From: a virus
Strand: one strand, 5' to 3'
Length of the DNA: 34,051 bases
IMG/VR virus record: IMGVR_UViG_3300049448_000589
Location: 1 to 34,051 of that record
In this document: positions 17,417-24,248 of the stretch, piece after piece
Numbering within the stretch: position 1 is the first letter of the stretch
Layout: every line of letters starts with the position of its first letter
Program-made: the position numbers and the translations under genes
Notes under the pieces: model-generated
Database searches by the model: none
Told to the model about the DNA's origin: nothing
What the model saw: the letters and a program-made list of their open reading frames with translations, nothing else

Positions 17417-17698
17417 ATGTTTTGGATGCTGAAGAACTCATCGGGTAAGAAGGACGCGGTCCTTACCATGGCGGTCGTCGGATTCGCCTTCTGTCTCCTC
17501 AAGGTCCTCCTCGCGGGAGTGACCATCGCCATCGCCGGCAGGACGTTCGACTGCGGGACGATCGACGGGACGTCCATCGCGGCGATCCTGACGCCCACGC
17601 TCGGCGCGTACGTCGGTCGTCGCTACACCGACAGGAAGTACGGCGGGGACCCGGTCCCGGGAGTGGAGCCGGTCAAGCCCGACGACGGTCAGAAGTAG
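17417..17698 (+). CDS. Small two-helix membrane protein, possibly holin-like
   Basis: This 93-residue protein has a hydrophobic segment at about 14-40 (VLTMAVVGFAFCLLKVLLAG). A second, weaker one lies at about 50-68 (GTSIAAILTPTLGAYVGRR), followed by a charged, Pro-rich cytoplasm-like tail. The TPTLGAYVGRRYTDRK end resembles small membrane proteins common in large phages, which are often labelled hypothetical or holin. Size and two helices suit a holin, but no family is certain. It is followed without a gap by a membrane-anchored coiled-coil protein, so the pair could form a lysis unit. AAAGGG and GGAG lie upstream of the ATG. Confidence 0.6.
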   Translation: MFWMLKNSSGKKDAVLTMAVVGFAFCLLKVLLAGVTIAIAGRTFDCGTIDGTSIAAILTPTLGAYVGRRYTDRKYGGDPVPGVEPVKPDDGQK

Positions 17699-18535
17699 AT
17701 GGACGCCAGAGACAAGGTCCTCGTCACCCTCTTTGGGGTGCTGACGGCGGCCATCGTCGCCTTGGTGTTGGCCTTGGCCTGGCAGAACCATGTTCACCAG
17801 AAGGAAGTCACGGCCCTCCAGAACTCCCTGGCCGAGAAGGACAAGACCATCGAGGTCCAGAAGGGGCTCTACACCAAGCTGACGATCCAGACCCAGAACA
17901 TCCAGGGTACCCTCAACCAGAAGGACGTGCAGGTGAAGGAGCTGGAAGACCAGGTCCTGAAGCAAAAGCAGCAGCTCCTGGACGCCACCCAGCTGGTGCT
18001 CACCTGGAAGAAGAACTACGAGGGGCTGGCGAAGGCGACCCAGACTCCCGTTCCGATCGATCCCAAGAACCCGCCCACAAATCCCATCGAGATCGCCAAG
18101 GGTCGTGAGAAGGTGGACTTCCACGAGGACTTCGGCTACATCAAGGTGGATGGTTGGACACTCACCAATCCGCCCCAGGCATGGGTGCGCCTGACACAGG
18201 GGAGGCCCCTCAAGCTCACCCTGGCGCTATCCCAGGACAGTGACAAGGCCTGGCATACCTACGCCACCTCTTCCGAAGACAACATCGGGATCGACATCCA
18301 GGTCACGTCTGTCAACCCGTACGTCCTGCAGCCGCATTGGTACGAACACATCGGCGTGGCTGTCGATCTAGGAGCTGGATCGAACCAGTCCGGACTTGGT
18401 GCGCTCGTCGGACTCGGGGTCAACTACCAGTTCAAGCAGTTCACTCTCGGACCACACGTCTGGTTGGGCCTGAACAACGTCGTCGACAAGTACTACGGTC
18501 TCTCCTTCGAGTGGAGACCTTTCCAGAGGAACTGA
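17699..18535 (+). CDS. Membrane-anchored coiled-coil protein with beta-rich C-terminus, spanin-like candidate
   Basis: The 278-residue protein starts at ATG 17699, immediately after the previous TAG. Residues 7-29 form one N-terminal transmembrane helix with no lipobox. Residues about 35-110 are a predicted coiled coil (Gln/Lys/Glu/Leu-rich). A Pro-rich linker (PIDPKNPPTNP) follows. The last 80 residues alternate polar and hydrophobic residues in amphipathic strands (GVAVDLGAG, LVGLGVNYQF, GPHVWLGLN, YYGLSFEWRPF), with an aromatic-rich end as in outer-membrane beta proteins. An inner-membrane anchor, periplasmic coil and outer-membrane-like end together would suit a spanin that joins the two membranes at lysis. 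This is inference from layout; a structural or envelope protein is the alternative. Confidence 0.6.
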   Translation: MDARDKVLVTLFGVLTAAIVALVLALAWQNHVHQKEVTALQNSLAEKDKTIEVQKGLYTKLTIQTQNIQGTLNQKDVQVKELEDQVLKQKQQLLDATQLVLTWKKNYEGLAKATQTPVPIDPKNPPTNPIEIAKGREKVDFHEDFGYIKVDGWTLTNPPQAWVRLTQGRPLKLTLALSQDSDKAWHTYATSSEDNIGIDIQVTSVNPYVLQPHWYEHIGVAVDLGAGSNQSGLGALVGLGVNYQFKQFTLGPHVWLGLNNVVDKYYGLSFEWRPFQRN

Positions 18536-18846
18536 TGCCGACCAAGCCATCAGATCGCTTCGTCGTCTACAACCTCAGGGAAACCTACGCTGAGCTCGGG
18601 GAGTTCGAGTTCAAGGTGGTTCTCTCTCCTCGGCACTTCAAGAACAGTCATCCTTCGGAAATGACGCTCGTCGACTCGGACGGAAAGCCTATGCGCTTCG
18701 AACTGAAGAAGTGGGGCCGGAAGATGAACTGCGTCTTCTACGTGGACGAAGAAACCGCTGACGGTGTGGCCGCTGCCAGACTTCAGCTTCGGGACGACAG
18801 GGGCAACCAGCACCTGGGCCATCTTACATTCTGGGTGATCAAGTGA
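18535..18846 (+). CDS. Small beta-rich hypothetical protein
   Basis: The start is ATG 18535, sharing one base with the previous TGA (TGATG), with AGAGGA just upstream. The 103-residue product reads MPTKPSDRFVVYNLRETYAE and continues with alternating strands (EFEFKVVLSPRHF, MRFELKKWGRKMNCVFYV, ARLQLRDDRGNQHLGHLTFW). It resembles a single small beta-sandwich and has no catalytic motif. I do not recognise the family. Its position after the spanin-like gene and before a zinc-ribbon gene gives no clear role. Confidence 0.65.
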   Translation: MPTKPSDRFVVYNLRETYAELGEFEFKVVLSPRHFKNSHPSEMTLVDSDGKPMRFELKKWGRKMNCVFYVDEETADGVAAARLQLRDDRGNQHLGHLTFWVIK

Positions 18847-19052
18847 GCGACCATCACAGCCTCCGCGTACCCGCCTGGTGTCCCCAGTGCTCCCTTCCCA
18901 TGAAGGGACACAAGTCCACAATGTCCTTTTATGATTTCGGGGTCTGCATGAACTGCTTCATCGAGTTCATCGAGTTCCGGGAGCAAAGATGGAAGGACGG
19001 CTGGCGTCCCTCTCCCGAGCAGCTCAAGGCGTATTCCGAAAAGATATCGTAA
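18843..19052 (+). CDS. Small zinc-ribbon protein
   Basis: This 69-residue protein starts at GTG 18843, overlapping the previous stop by four bases (GTGA). It has two CXXC knuckles, WCPQCSLPM near residue 12 and GVCMNCF near residue 34, which form a likely zinc ribbon. The C-terminal half is helical (EFREQRWKDGWRPSPEQLKAY). The function is unknown; such tiny ribbons in phages may bind nucleic acid or a host protein. It is the last gene before an inverted repeat and a probable new transcription unit starting with the packaging genes. Confidence 0.65.
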   Translation: MSDHHSLRVPAWCPQCSLPMKGHKSTMSFYDFGVCMNCFIEFIEFREQRWKDGWRPSPEQLKAYSEKIS

Positions 19053-19090
19053 AGACTTCTCGAAAGTCCGCCCTTTTTTCTTGAAGTCTT
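19052..19090 (+). terminator. Possible terminator or attenuator before the packaging genes
   Basis: Two alternative hairpins are visible. GACTT (19054-19058) pairs with AAGTC (19064-19068) upstream of CGCCC and a T6 run (19074-19079). AAGACTTC (19052-19059) also pairs exactly with GAAGTCTT (19083-19090), which would loop out the T-run. The short stem is weak for an intrinsic terminator. The mutually exclusive folds could mean attenuation, or one could be chance. Confidence 0.35.
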
Positions 19091-19091
19091 C

Positions 19092-19097
19092 TACTTA
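19092..19097 (+). promoter_or_regulatory. TACTTA element upstream of the packaging genes
   Basis: CTACTTAGCTAGA begins directly after the inverted repeat and 45 nt before the ATG at 19137. It belongs to the TAYTTA family seen in other gaps. Behind it, AGATGC (19103-19108) and GCATCT (19115-19120) form a 6-bp hairpin in the presumed leader. The AGGAG SD at 19121-19125 follows immediately. A promoter for the terminase-portal unit is plausible. Confidence 0.35.
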
Positions 19098-19136
19098 GCT
19101 AGAGATGCACGTAAGCATCTAGGAGCATTCAAGAAA

Positions 19137-19532
19137 ATGGACAAGCCCGAGAGCTTCGAAGTCGCAGAATACAACGACGTCCGGGAGCCGATGCAGACTT
19201 TCCAGACGATCAAGCAGATCGCCGAAGATGAGCGGGTCGACGGCCGTCACCCCTCCTGCGCCTACAAGGTGGACTTCCTTGGCGATGTCCTGCGGATCCA
19301 GGTGACGATGTTCGAGATGCACCTGCCCCAGCGGATGGCCGAAGTCCAGGACACCGCCCACAAGCTTCAGAAGGCCTACGTCAGCTCGCTCAAGAAGGAA
19401 TTCAAGAAGCGGGCGAAGAAGGAACTGAAGCTCAAGGAAATCAAGGACAAGGCCGACTACACGGTGCAGAAGGTGTCGCTCAACGAGCGGTACTACTACA
19501 TCATGTGGCACCTCTACGAGCTCGACGTGTAA
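19137..19532 (+). CDS. Hypothetical protein upstream of the terminase
   Basis: This 131-residue protein has an AGGAG SD (19121-19125). Its first half is mixed (AYKVDFLGDVLRIQVTMFEM). The second is a charged helix with many lysines (KKEFKKRAKKELKLKEIKDK), ending YYYIMWHLYELDV. In T4 the small terminase gene 16 sits here, so a packaging role is possible. However, I see no helix-turn-helix or gp16-like coiled-coil pattern that would support that call. It is 12 nt from the terminase gene and surely co-expressed. Confidence 0.65.
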   Translation: MDKPESFEVAEYNDVREPMQTFQTIKQIAEDERVDGRHPSCAYKVDFLGDVLRIQVTMFEMHLPQRMAEVQDTAHKLQKAYVSSLKKEFKKRAKKELKLKEIKDKADYTVQKVSLNERYYYIMWHLYELDV

Positions 19533-19544
19533 CGGAGCTCGATC

Positions 19545-21221
19545 TTGGCGACCAAGTCGACAATCAGGGATGAGATCATCCGCTGCGGGCGGGATCCAGT
19601 CTACTTCATCAAGAAGTACGTCCGGATCCAGCACCCCGTTCGCGGACTGATCCCGTTTGCCCTGTTCGACTACCAGGAAGAGCTGATCCGGGACTACCTC
19701 AAGAACCGGTTCAACGTCATCCTGAAGGCTCGTCAGCTCGGCATCTCCGAAGTCACCGCCGCCTACGCCCTCTGGCTCATCCTTTTCCATCGCGACAAGA
19801 ACGTCGTCGTCATGGCCTCCAAGGACGAGACCGCCAAGAACATCGTCCGCAAGGTCCGTACCGCCTTCAAGAAGCTCCCCAAGTGGCTTGTCCTCGCAGA
19901 CCAGATCTCGGACAACGTCAAGTCGATCGAACTCACGAACGGTTCTCGAATCCACTCCATTGCGACCTCTGGCGACGCCGGCCGATCTGAAGCCGTCTCG
20001 CTGATGATCGTCGACGAAGCGGCCTTCATTCCGGGCTTCGACGATCTGTGGACCGGTATCTACCCGGTCGTCCAGGCGGGCGGTCGTGCCATCATCCTGT
20101 CGACCCCGAACGGCGTCGGCAACAAGTACCACCAGCTCTACACGGACGCCGAGACCGGCGAGAACGACTTCAACCCGACCCGTCTCATGTGGTGGCGGCA
20201 CCCGGAACACGTCGCCGACCTCGAGGACGACCCTCTCCGTCCCGGCTTCAAGACCTCTTCCTGGTTCAGGAAGGAAGTCAAGTCGGCGAACATGGGTCCC
20301 CGAGAAGTGGCCCAGGAGCTCGAGTGCAACTTCAACGCCTCGGGTGACACCGTCATCACGGGCGAGCGTCTCGAAGAGATCGAGAAGGGAATCCTCCCGC
20401 CCGTCAGCATGGAGCTGGAGGACCGGGCCCTTCACGTCTGGTGGCCGTACGACGCGGGCAACACCTACCTGATCACGGCCGACGTCGCCCGCGGCGACGG
20501 ACGGGACTATTCGGCCGCTCATATCTTCGAGCTCAGGAACATGAGCCAGGTGGCGGAATACTACGCCAAGGTTCCTCCTGACCAGTTCGCCAAGAGCCTC
20601 TGCAAGATGGGCGAGACCTATGGCAACGCCATGCTGGTGATCGAGAACAACCAGGTCGGTCTGGCCTGCCTGGAACACGTCCGCCTGGCATGCTACCCCA
20701 ACGTGTACTACAGCCGCCGCGGCGATCAGAAGCCCGGTGAGCCGGTGAACACCCTGTTCGGTGTACACGATCCTGACCTCATCCCGGGGTTCACCACCTC
20801 CCAGCGCACCCGCCCGCTCATCTGCAACAAGCTGGAGGAATACATCCGCACCCGGAGCATGATCATCCGGAGCAGGCGCTTCCTCCAGGAGCTCCGCACG
20901 TTCATCTGGAACAACGGTCGCCCTGAGGCCATGAAGGGCTACAACGACGACTTGGTGATGTCCGGGGCCATCGCGGCCTGGGTAAGGGATACCGTCATGG
21001 GTCCCAGCTTCGCCACCCAAGAGGTGAACAAGAAGCTGATGAACGCCATGAGCAAGACCACGACACTGAACTCTGACATTCCGGGAGCCAACAAGGATCC
21101 AAAGATCGCACGTCAGCAGGCCCTGGGAATCTTCGGCGGTGGACAGACAGACCCGCGTAAGATGAAGATCACCCTGCCGAATGGGATCGTCGAAGACTAT
21201 AGCTGGATTTTGAAGGGATAA
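19545..21221 (+). CDS. Terminase large subunit (gp17-like packaging ATPase-nuclease)
   Basis: The 558-residue protein has both terminase domains. In the ATPase, a deviant Walker A reads KARQLGIS (61-68), with the lysine at the front instead of before the final Ser/Thr. The Walker B is LMIVDEAAF with D157/E158, and a coupling STPNG motif follows. The RNase H-like nuclease has D313 (TADVARGDGRDYSA), E367 (VIENNQVG) and D468/D469 (GYNDDLVMSG). It pumps DNA into the prohead through the portal and cuts the concatemer. Its length is close to T4 gp17 (610 aa), and the match extends over IPGFDDLWTGIYPVVQAGGR. The start is TTG 19545 behind CGGAG. The portal gene begins 3 nt after its stop. Confidence 0.93.
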   Translation: MATKSTIRDEIIRCGRDPVYFIKKYVRIQHPVRGLIPFALFDYQEELIRDYLKNRFNVILKARQLGISEVTAAYALWLILFHRDKNVVVMASKDETAKNIVRKVRTAFKKLPKWLVLADQISDNVKSIELTNGSRIHSIATSGDAGRSEAVSLMIVDEAAFIPGFDDLWTGIYPVVQAGGRAIILSTPNGVGNKYHQLYTDAETGENDFNPTRLMWWRHPEHVADLEDDPLRPGFKTSSWFRKEVKSANMGPREVAQELECNFNASGDTVITGERLEEIEKGILPPVSMELEDRALHVWWPYDAGNTYLITADVARGDGRDYSAAHIFELRNMSQVAEYYAKVPPDQFAKSLCKMGETYGNAMLVIENNQVGLACLEHVRLACYPNVYYSRRGDQKPGEPVNTLFGVHDPDLIPGFTTSQRTRPLICNKLEEYIRTRSMIIRSRRFLQELRTFIWNNGRPEAMKGYNDDLVMSGAIAAWVRDTVMGPSFATQEVNKKLMNAMSKTTTLNSDIPGANKDPKIARQQALGIFGGGQTDPRKMKITLPNGIVEDYSWILKG

Positions 21222-21224
21222 TCG

Positions 21225-23342
21225 ATGCCTGAGCTGCAGACAAAGACGAGAGAGCCCGAGAACATGTGGAAGCGCCTCACCAGGCTCTTCCGCTCAGGCC
21301 CTGTCGTCCGTCACAAGATCGCCGCCGGTGAGAAGCTCAACGAACCGCGTGGTACGGCGAGGGCCTATAAGAAGGAGCTGAGCTCCCTCTACGTCCATTC
21401 GCTCGCCAGCTACGGCCAGTACGAGCGCCTCGCTCGTTACGCCGACTACTCCGAGATGGAGTTCACCCCCGAGATCGCCTCGGCCCTGGACATCTACGGT
21501 GACGAGGTCACGTCCTTCGACGAGCACGGGCAGACGGTCAAGATCATCAGCAAGAACCAGGAGATCAAGCAGACCCTGGAGACCCTGTTCTTCGACATCC
21601 TGAACTTCGAGTTCAACGCCTGGAGCTGGGTCCGCAACCTCTGCAAGTACGGAGACTTCGTCCTGTTCGTGGACGCCTCCGAGACCAACGGCATCCTGAA
21701 CCTGCTCCCCATCCCGATCAACGAGATTGAGCGTGAGGAAGGGTACGACAAGGAAGACCCGTTCGCCGTACGGTTCCGCTGGTTGACCCAGGGCAACATG
21801 ATCCTGGAGAACTGGCAGGTGGTGCACTTCCGCCTGCTGGGCAACGACAACTTCCTTCCCTATGGCGCCTCCATCATCGAGCCCGCCCGCCGCATCTGGC
21901 GGCAGCTGATCCTCATCGAGGACGCGATGCTGGTGTACCGCATCGTCCGTTCTCCTGAACGGCGCGTGTTCTATATCGACGTGGGCAACGTCGCTCCGGC
22001 CGACATCGAGTCGTTCATGGAGCAGATCAAGACCCGCCTCCGTCGGACCCAGGTCGTCGACCCCACCACCGGCCGCGTGGACCTGCGCTACAACCCGCTC
22101 TCGGTCGACGAGGACTACTTCATCCCGACCCGCGGCGACAAGAGCTCGAAGATCGAGACTCTCGCTGGCGGCCAGTTCACGGGTGATATCGACGACGTCC
22201 AGTACATCCAGAACAAGCTCTTCGCGGCCCTGAAGATCCCGAAGTCGTACCTCGGCTACGAGGGTGAGATCGGAAGCAAGGCCACACTGGCCCAGCAGGA
22301 CGTCCGGTTCGCCCGCACCATCGAGCGCATCCAGAAGATCATCATCTCCGAGCTGAACAAGATCGCCATCATCCACCTCTTCCTCCTCGGCTACTCCGGG
22401 GAAGACCTGGTGGACTTCGAGATCAAGATGGCGAATCCCTCCTCCATCGCCCTTCAGCAGAAGCTGGAGCTCTGGAGGACCAAGTTCGAGATCGCCGGCA
22501 CGGCCACGGAGGGCATGCTGGACCGCAAGACAGTCTACAAGAAGATCTTCGACCTCTCGGACGACGAGATCGAGGAGGTCATGGAAGGCAAGCGGGCCGA
22601 CAAGCTCGAGGATCTCACCCTGGAAGGCATGCAGCTTCCGGCCGAGGGTGGCGGAGCCGCTCCCGGTGGGGAAACTCCTCCGGAAGGCGGGGAAGAGACC
22701 ACTCCCGGTGAGCAGGAGCTTCCTACCACGCTCGGAGGGGAGCCAGGTGGGGGCGGAGGTGAGGAAGCACCAACGGAAGGGGCAAACCAGGCCGCCATCC
22801 GCACCAACCGCAGCGAGCCCTCCGACCTCTCTGGTGAGGAGGAGAAGGAAGTCCTCCCGGAGAAGAAGGACAAGGGATGGGGTCTGGAGTGCGCCACCTG
22901 CGGACACGTCTATCCCTGGAACAAGGGCTTCAATCCGGCCCAGGCCACCTGCTGCCAGAACCCGAAGATCGGCTTCAAGAAGCTGGAACCCCAGGACGAG
23001 AAGAGGAACAAGGGCTCCGAGGGGAACGACGCCATGATTTCTACGGGGAAGGGACACGATCTCTTCAACCCGAGCACCGATCTTCACGCTCATGTCTTCG
23101 GTCGGAAGAAGCAAACCGCCAGCGATCCTGGGGACATGAAGGCCTTCAAGCGGCTGATCAACCGGCCCTTCTCGGACAGCATCGCCCGCCAGATCGGCCA
23201 CCGGGTCTATCTAAATGAAGACGAGCGTTCGGAGTCGGTCATCGACAGGAAGCTCAAGGACTCCATCCAGAGGACCCAGAAGATCGACGAAGACCTTCGT
23301 CAGACCATGTCTCAGGCCCGAGAGTTGGAGAAGAAGAAGTAG
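21225..23342 (+). CDS. Portal protein (gp20-like) with a C-terminal zinc-knuckle extension
   Basis: Residues 1 to about 470 match the T4 gp20 type: YADYSEMEFTPEIASALDIY, WSWVRNLCKYGDFVLFVD, a VYRIVRSPERRVFYIDVGN core and DVQYIQNKLFAALKIPKSYL. The protein forms the dodecameric ring at the head vertex, through which DNA passes, and it docks the terminase and neck. It has 705 residues against 524 in T4. The extra C-terminal part begins with a Gly/Pro/Glu-rich linker (about 470-525). It then holds a possible zinc site with C556, C559, H561 and C576/C577 (CATCGH and ATCC), and ends in a charged helix. The role of this extension is unknown. A TATTTAGA-containing gap follows. Confidence 0.92.
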   Translation: MPELQTKTREPENMWKRLTRLFRSGPVVRHKIAAGEKLNEPRGTARAYKKELSSLYVHSLASYGQYERLARYADYSEMEFTPEIASALDIYGDEVTSFDEHGQTVKIISKNQEIKQTLETLFFDILNFEFNAWSWVRNLCKYGDFVLFVDASETNGILNLLPIPINEIEREEGYDKEDPFAVRFRWLTQGNMILENWQVVHFRLLGNDNFLPYGASIIEPARRIWRQLILIEDAMLVYRIVRSPERRVFYIDVGNVAPADIESFMEQIKTRLRRTQVVDPTTGRVDLRYNPLSVDEDYFIPTRGDKSSKIETLAGGQFTGDIDDVQYIQNKLFAALKIPKSYLGYEGEIGSKATLAQQDVRFARTIERIQKIIISELNKIAIIHLFLLGYSGEDLVDFEIKMANPSSIALQQKLELWRTKFEIAGTATEGMLDRKTVYKKIFDLSDDEIEEVMEGKRADKLEDLTLEGMQLPAEGGGAAPGGETPPEGGEETTPGEQELPTTLGGEPGGGGGEEAPTEGANQAAIRTNRSEPSDLSGEEEKEVLPEKKDKGWGLECATCGHVYPWNKGFNPAQATCCQNPKIGFKKLEPQDEKRNKGSEGNDAMISTGKGHDLFNPSTDLHAHVFGRKKQTASDPGDMKAFKRLINRPFSDSIARQIGHRVYLNEDERSESVIDRKLKDSIQRTQKIDEDLRQTMSQARELEKKK

Positions 23343-23358
23343 AACCGGCCGGGTCACC

Positions 23359-23366
23359 TATTTAGA
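23359..23366 (+). promoter_or_regulatory. TATTTAGA element downstream of the portal gene
   Basis: The octamer lies 30 nt before the ATG at 23397, in a 54-nt gap that also contains CCTAGACTTAGACC. Spacing suits a -10 box with a short leader carrying AGAGGA. No -35 is visible. Confidence 0.42.
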
Positions 23367-23396
23367 CCTAGACTTAGACCCAGAGGACATCAAAAT

Positions 23397-24248
23397 ATGG
23401 CCTTCAAGCACAACAAGAAGCGCAACTCCGGTTTGGTGTACGAGTTCCTCGTACGCCGGCTGGGATCACAGCTCGTCGATCAGGACAAGGAAGGGGCGAA
23501 CCAGACGGTGGAGATCACCGAACGGTACTTCTCTGACGGTGAACCCCTGGCCGAGGAGCTCGAGCTGTTCCGGGCGATCCGGGACACCCGCGGAGTCTCC
23601 AATGAGACCGCCCGTCGGATCCTCGGTGAGGTAGCCCGTCAGGCCGCCGACGCTGACTCCAAGAAGCTCGACTCCAAGAAGAGTAACCTCATCAAGGAGC
23701 TGAACTACACGTTCGGCCGGGACTTCTTCGACAAGCACCGGTTGCCCGAGTACCGGCTCCTCGCCAGCATCCAGCTCTACATCGACAGCCACCGCGGCAA
23801 GCGTCTCTCCGAGAACTTCCAGGCGATCCAGCTGGAAGACGGCATGGTGGCGTGGATGACCTCCACCCCGCCGAAGCCGGACCAGCCGTTCGAAGAGAAG
23901 GTCGACGACCTGGTGAACGCCATGGCTTCCCGCCGTTTCAACGAGAAGTACGGGAACTCTCTCTCTGGCGGGCAGAAGTCTCTTCTCGAGTCGTACGTTC
24001 GGGCGCTGGTCACGGAGCACTCCACCGACCTGAAGAAGAAGCTCGTCGAGGACAAGAACCAGATCGCCCAGGTCCTGGTCAAGTCCTACAAGATGAAGGA
24101 AGTCCAGGAAGACAAGGTCATGAAGCAACGCTACGTGGAGGCTGCCAAGAAGCTCTCTGAGCTCGACGTCTCCCGTCTCGACGAGTCCGTCATCGAAGAG
24201 ATGATGCTCTTCCACAAGCTGGCCGAGGAGCTTTCGAGCAATGAATAA
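23397..24248 (+). CDS. Hypothetical head-module protein
   Basis: This 283-residue, mostly helical protein starts MAFKHNKKRNSGLVYEFLVR and has no signal peptide, membrane helix or cysteine. Charged helices dominate (ADADSKKLDSKKSNLIKELN, KKKLVEDKNQIAQVLVKSYK). It lies between portal and protease, where T4 has no gene. A prohead-core or internal head protein is possible. I do not recognise the family. Its last eight bases overlap the next gene, whose GAGGAG SD is in this gene's last codons. Confidence 0.7.
   Translation: MAFKHNKKRNSGLVYEFLVRRLGSQLVDQDKEGANQTVEITERYFSDGEPLAEELELFRAIRDTRGVSNETARRILGEVARQAADADSKKLDSKKSNLIKELNYTFGRDFFDKHRLPEYRLLASIQLYIDSHRGKRLSENFQAIQLEDGMVAWMTSTPPKPDQPFEEKVDDLVNAMASRRFNEKYGNSLSGGQKSLLESYVRALVTEHSTDLKKKLVEDKNQIAQVLVKSYKMKEVQEDKVMKQRYVEAAKKLSELDVSRLDESVIEEMMLFHKLAEELSSNE

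Noticed and set aside
18337-18534. N-terminal extension of the 103-residue beta-rich protein
   Set aside because: It overlaps the end of the coiled-coil protein gene and reads as Arg-rich shadow sequence. ATG 18535 has a suitable SD and the usual TGATG coupling.
19137-19532. Calling the 131-residue protein the small terminase subunit
   Set aside because: Only its position supports this. No DNA-binding helix-turn-helix or gp16-like pattern is visible, so it is left as hypothetical.
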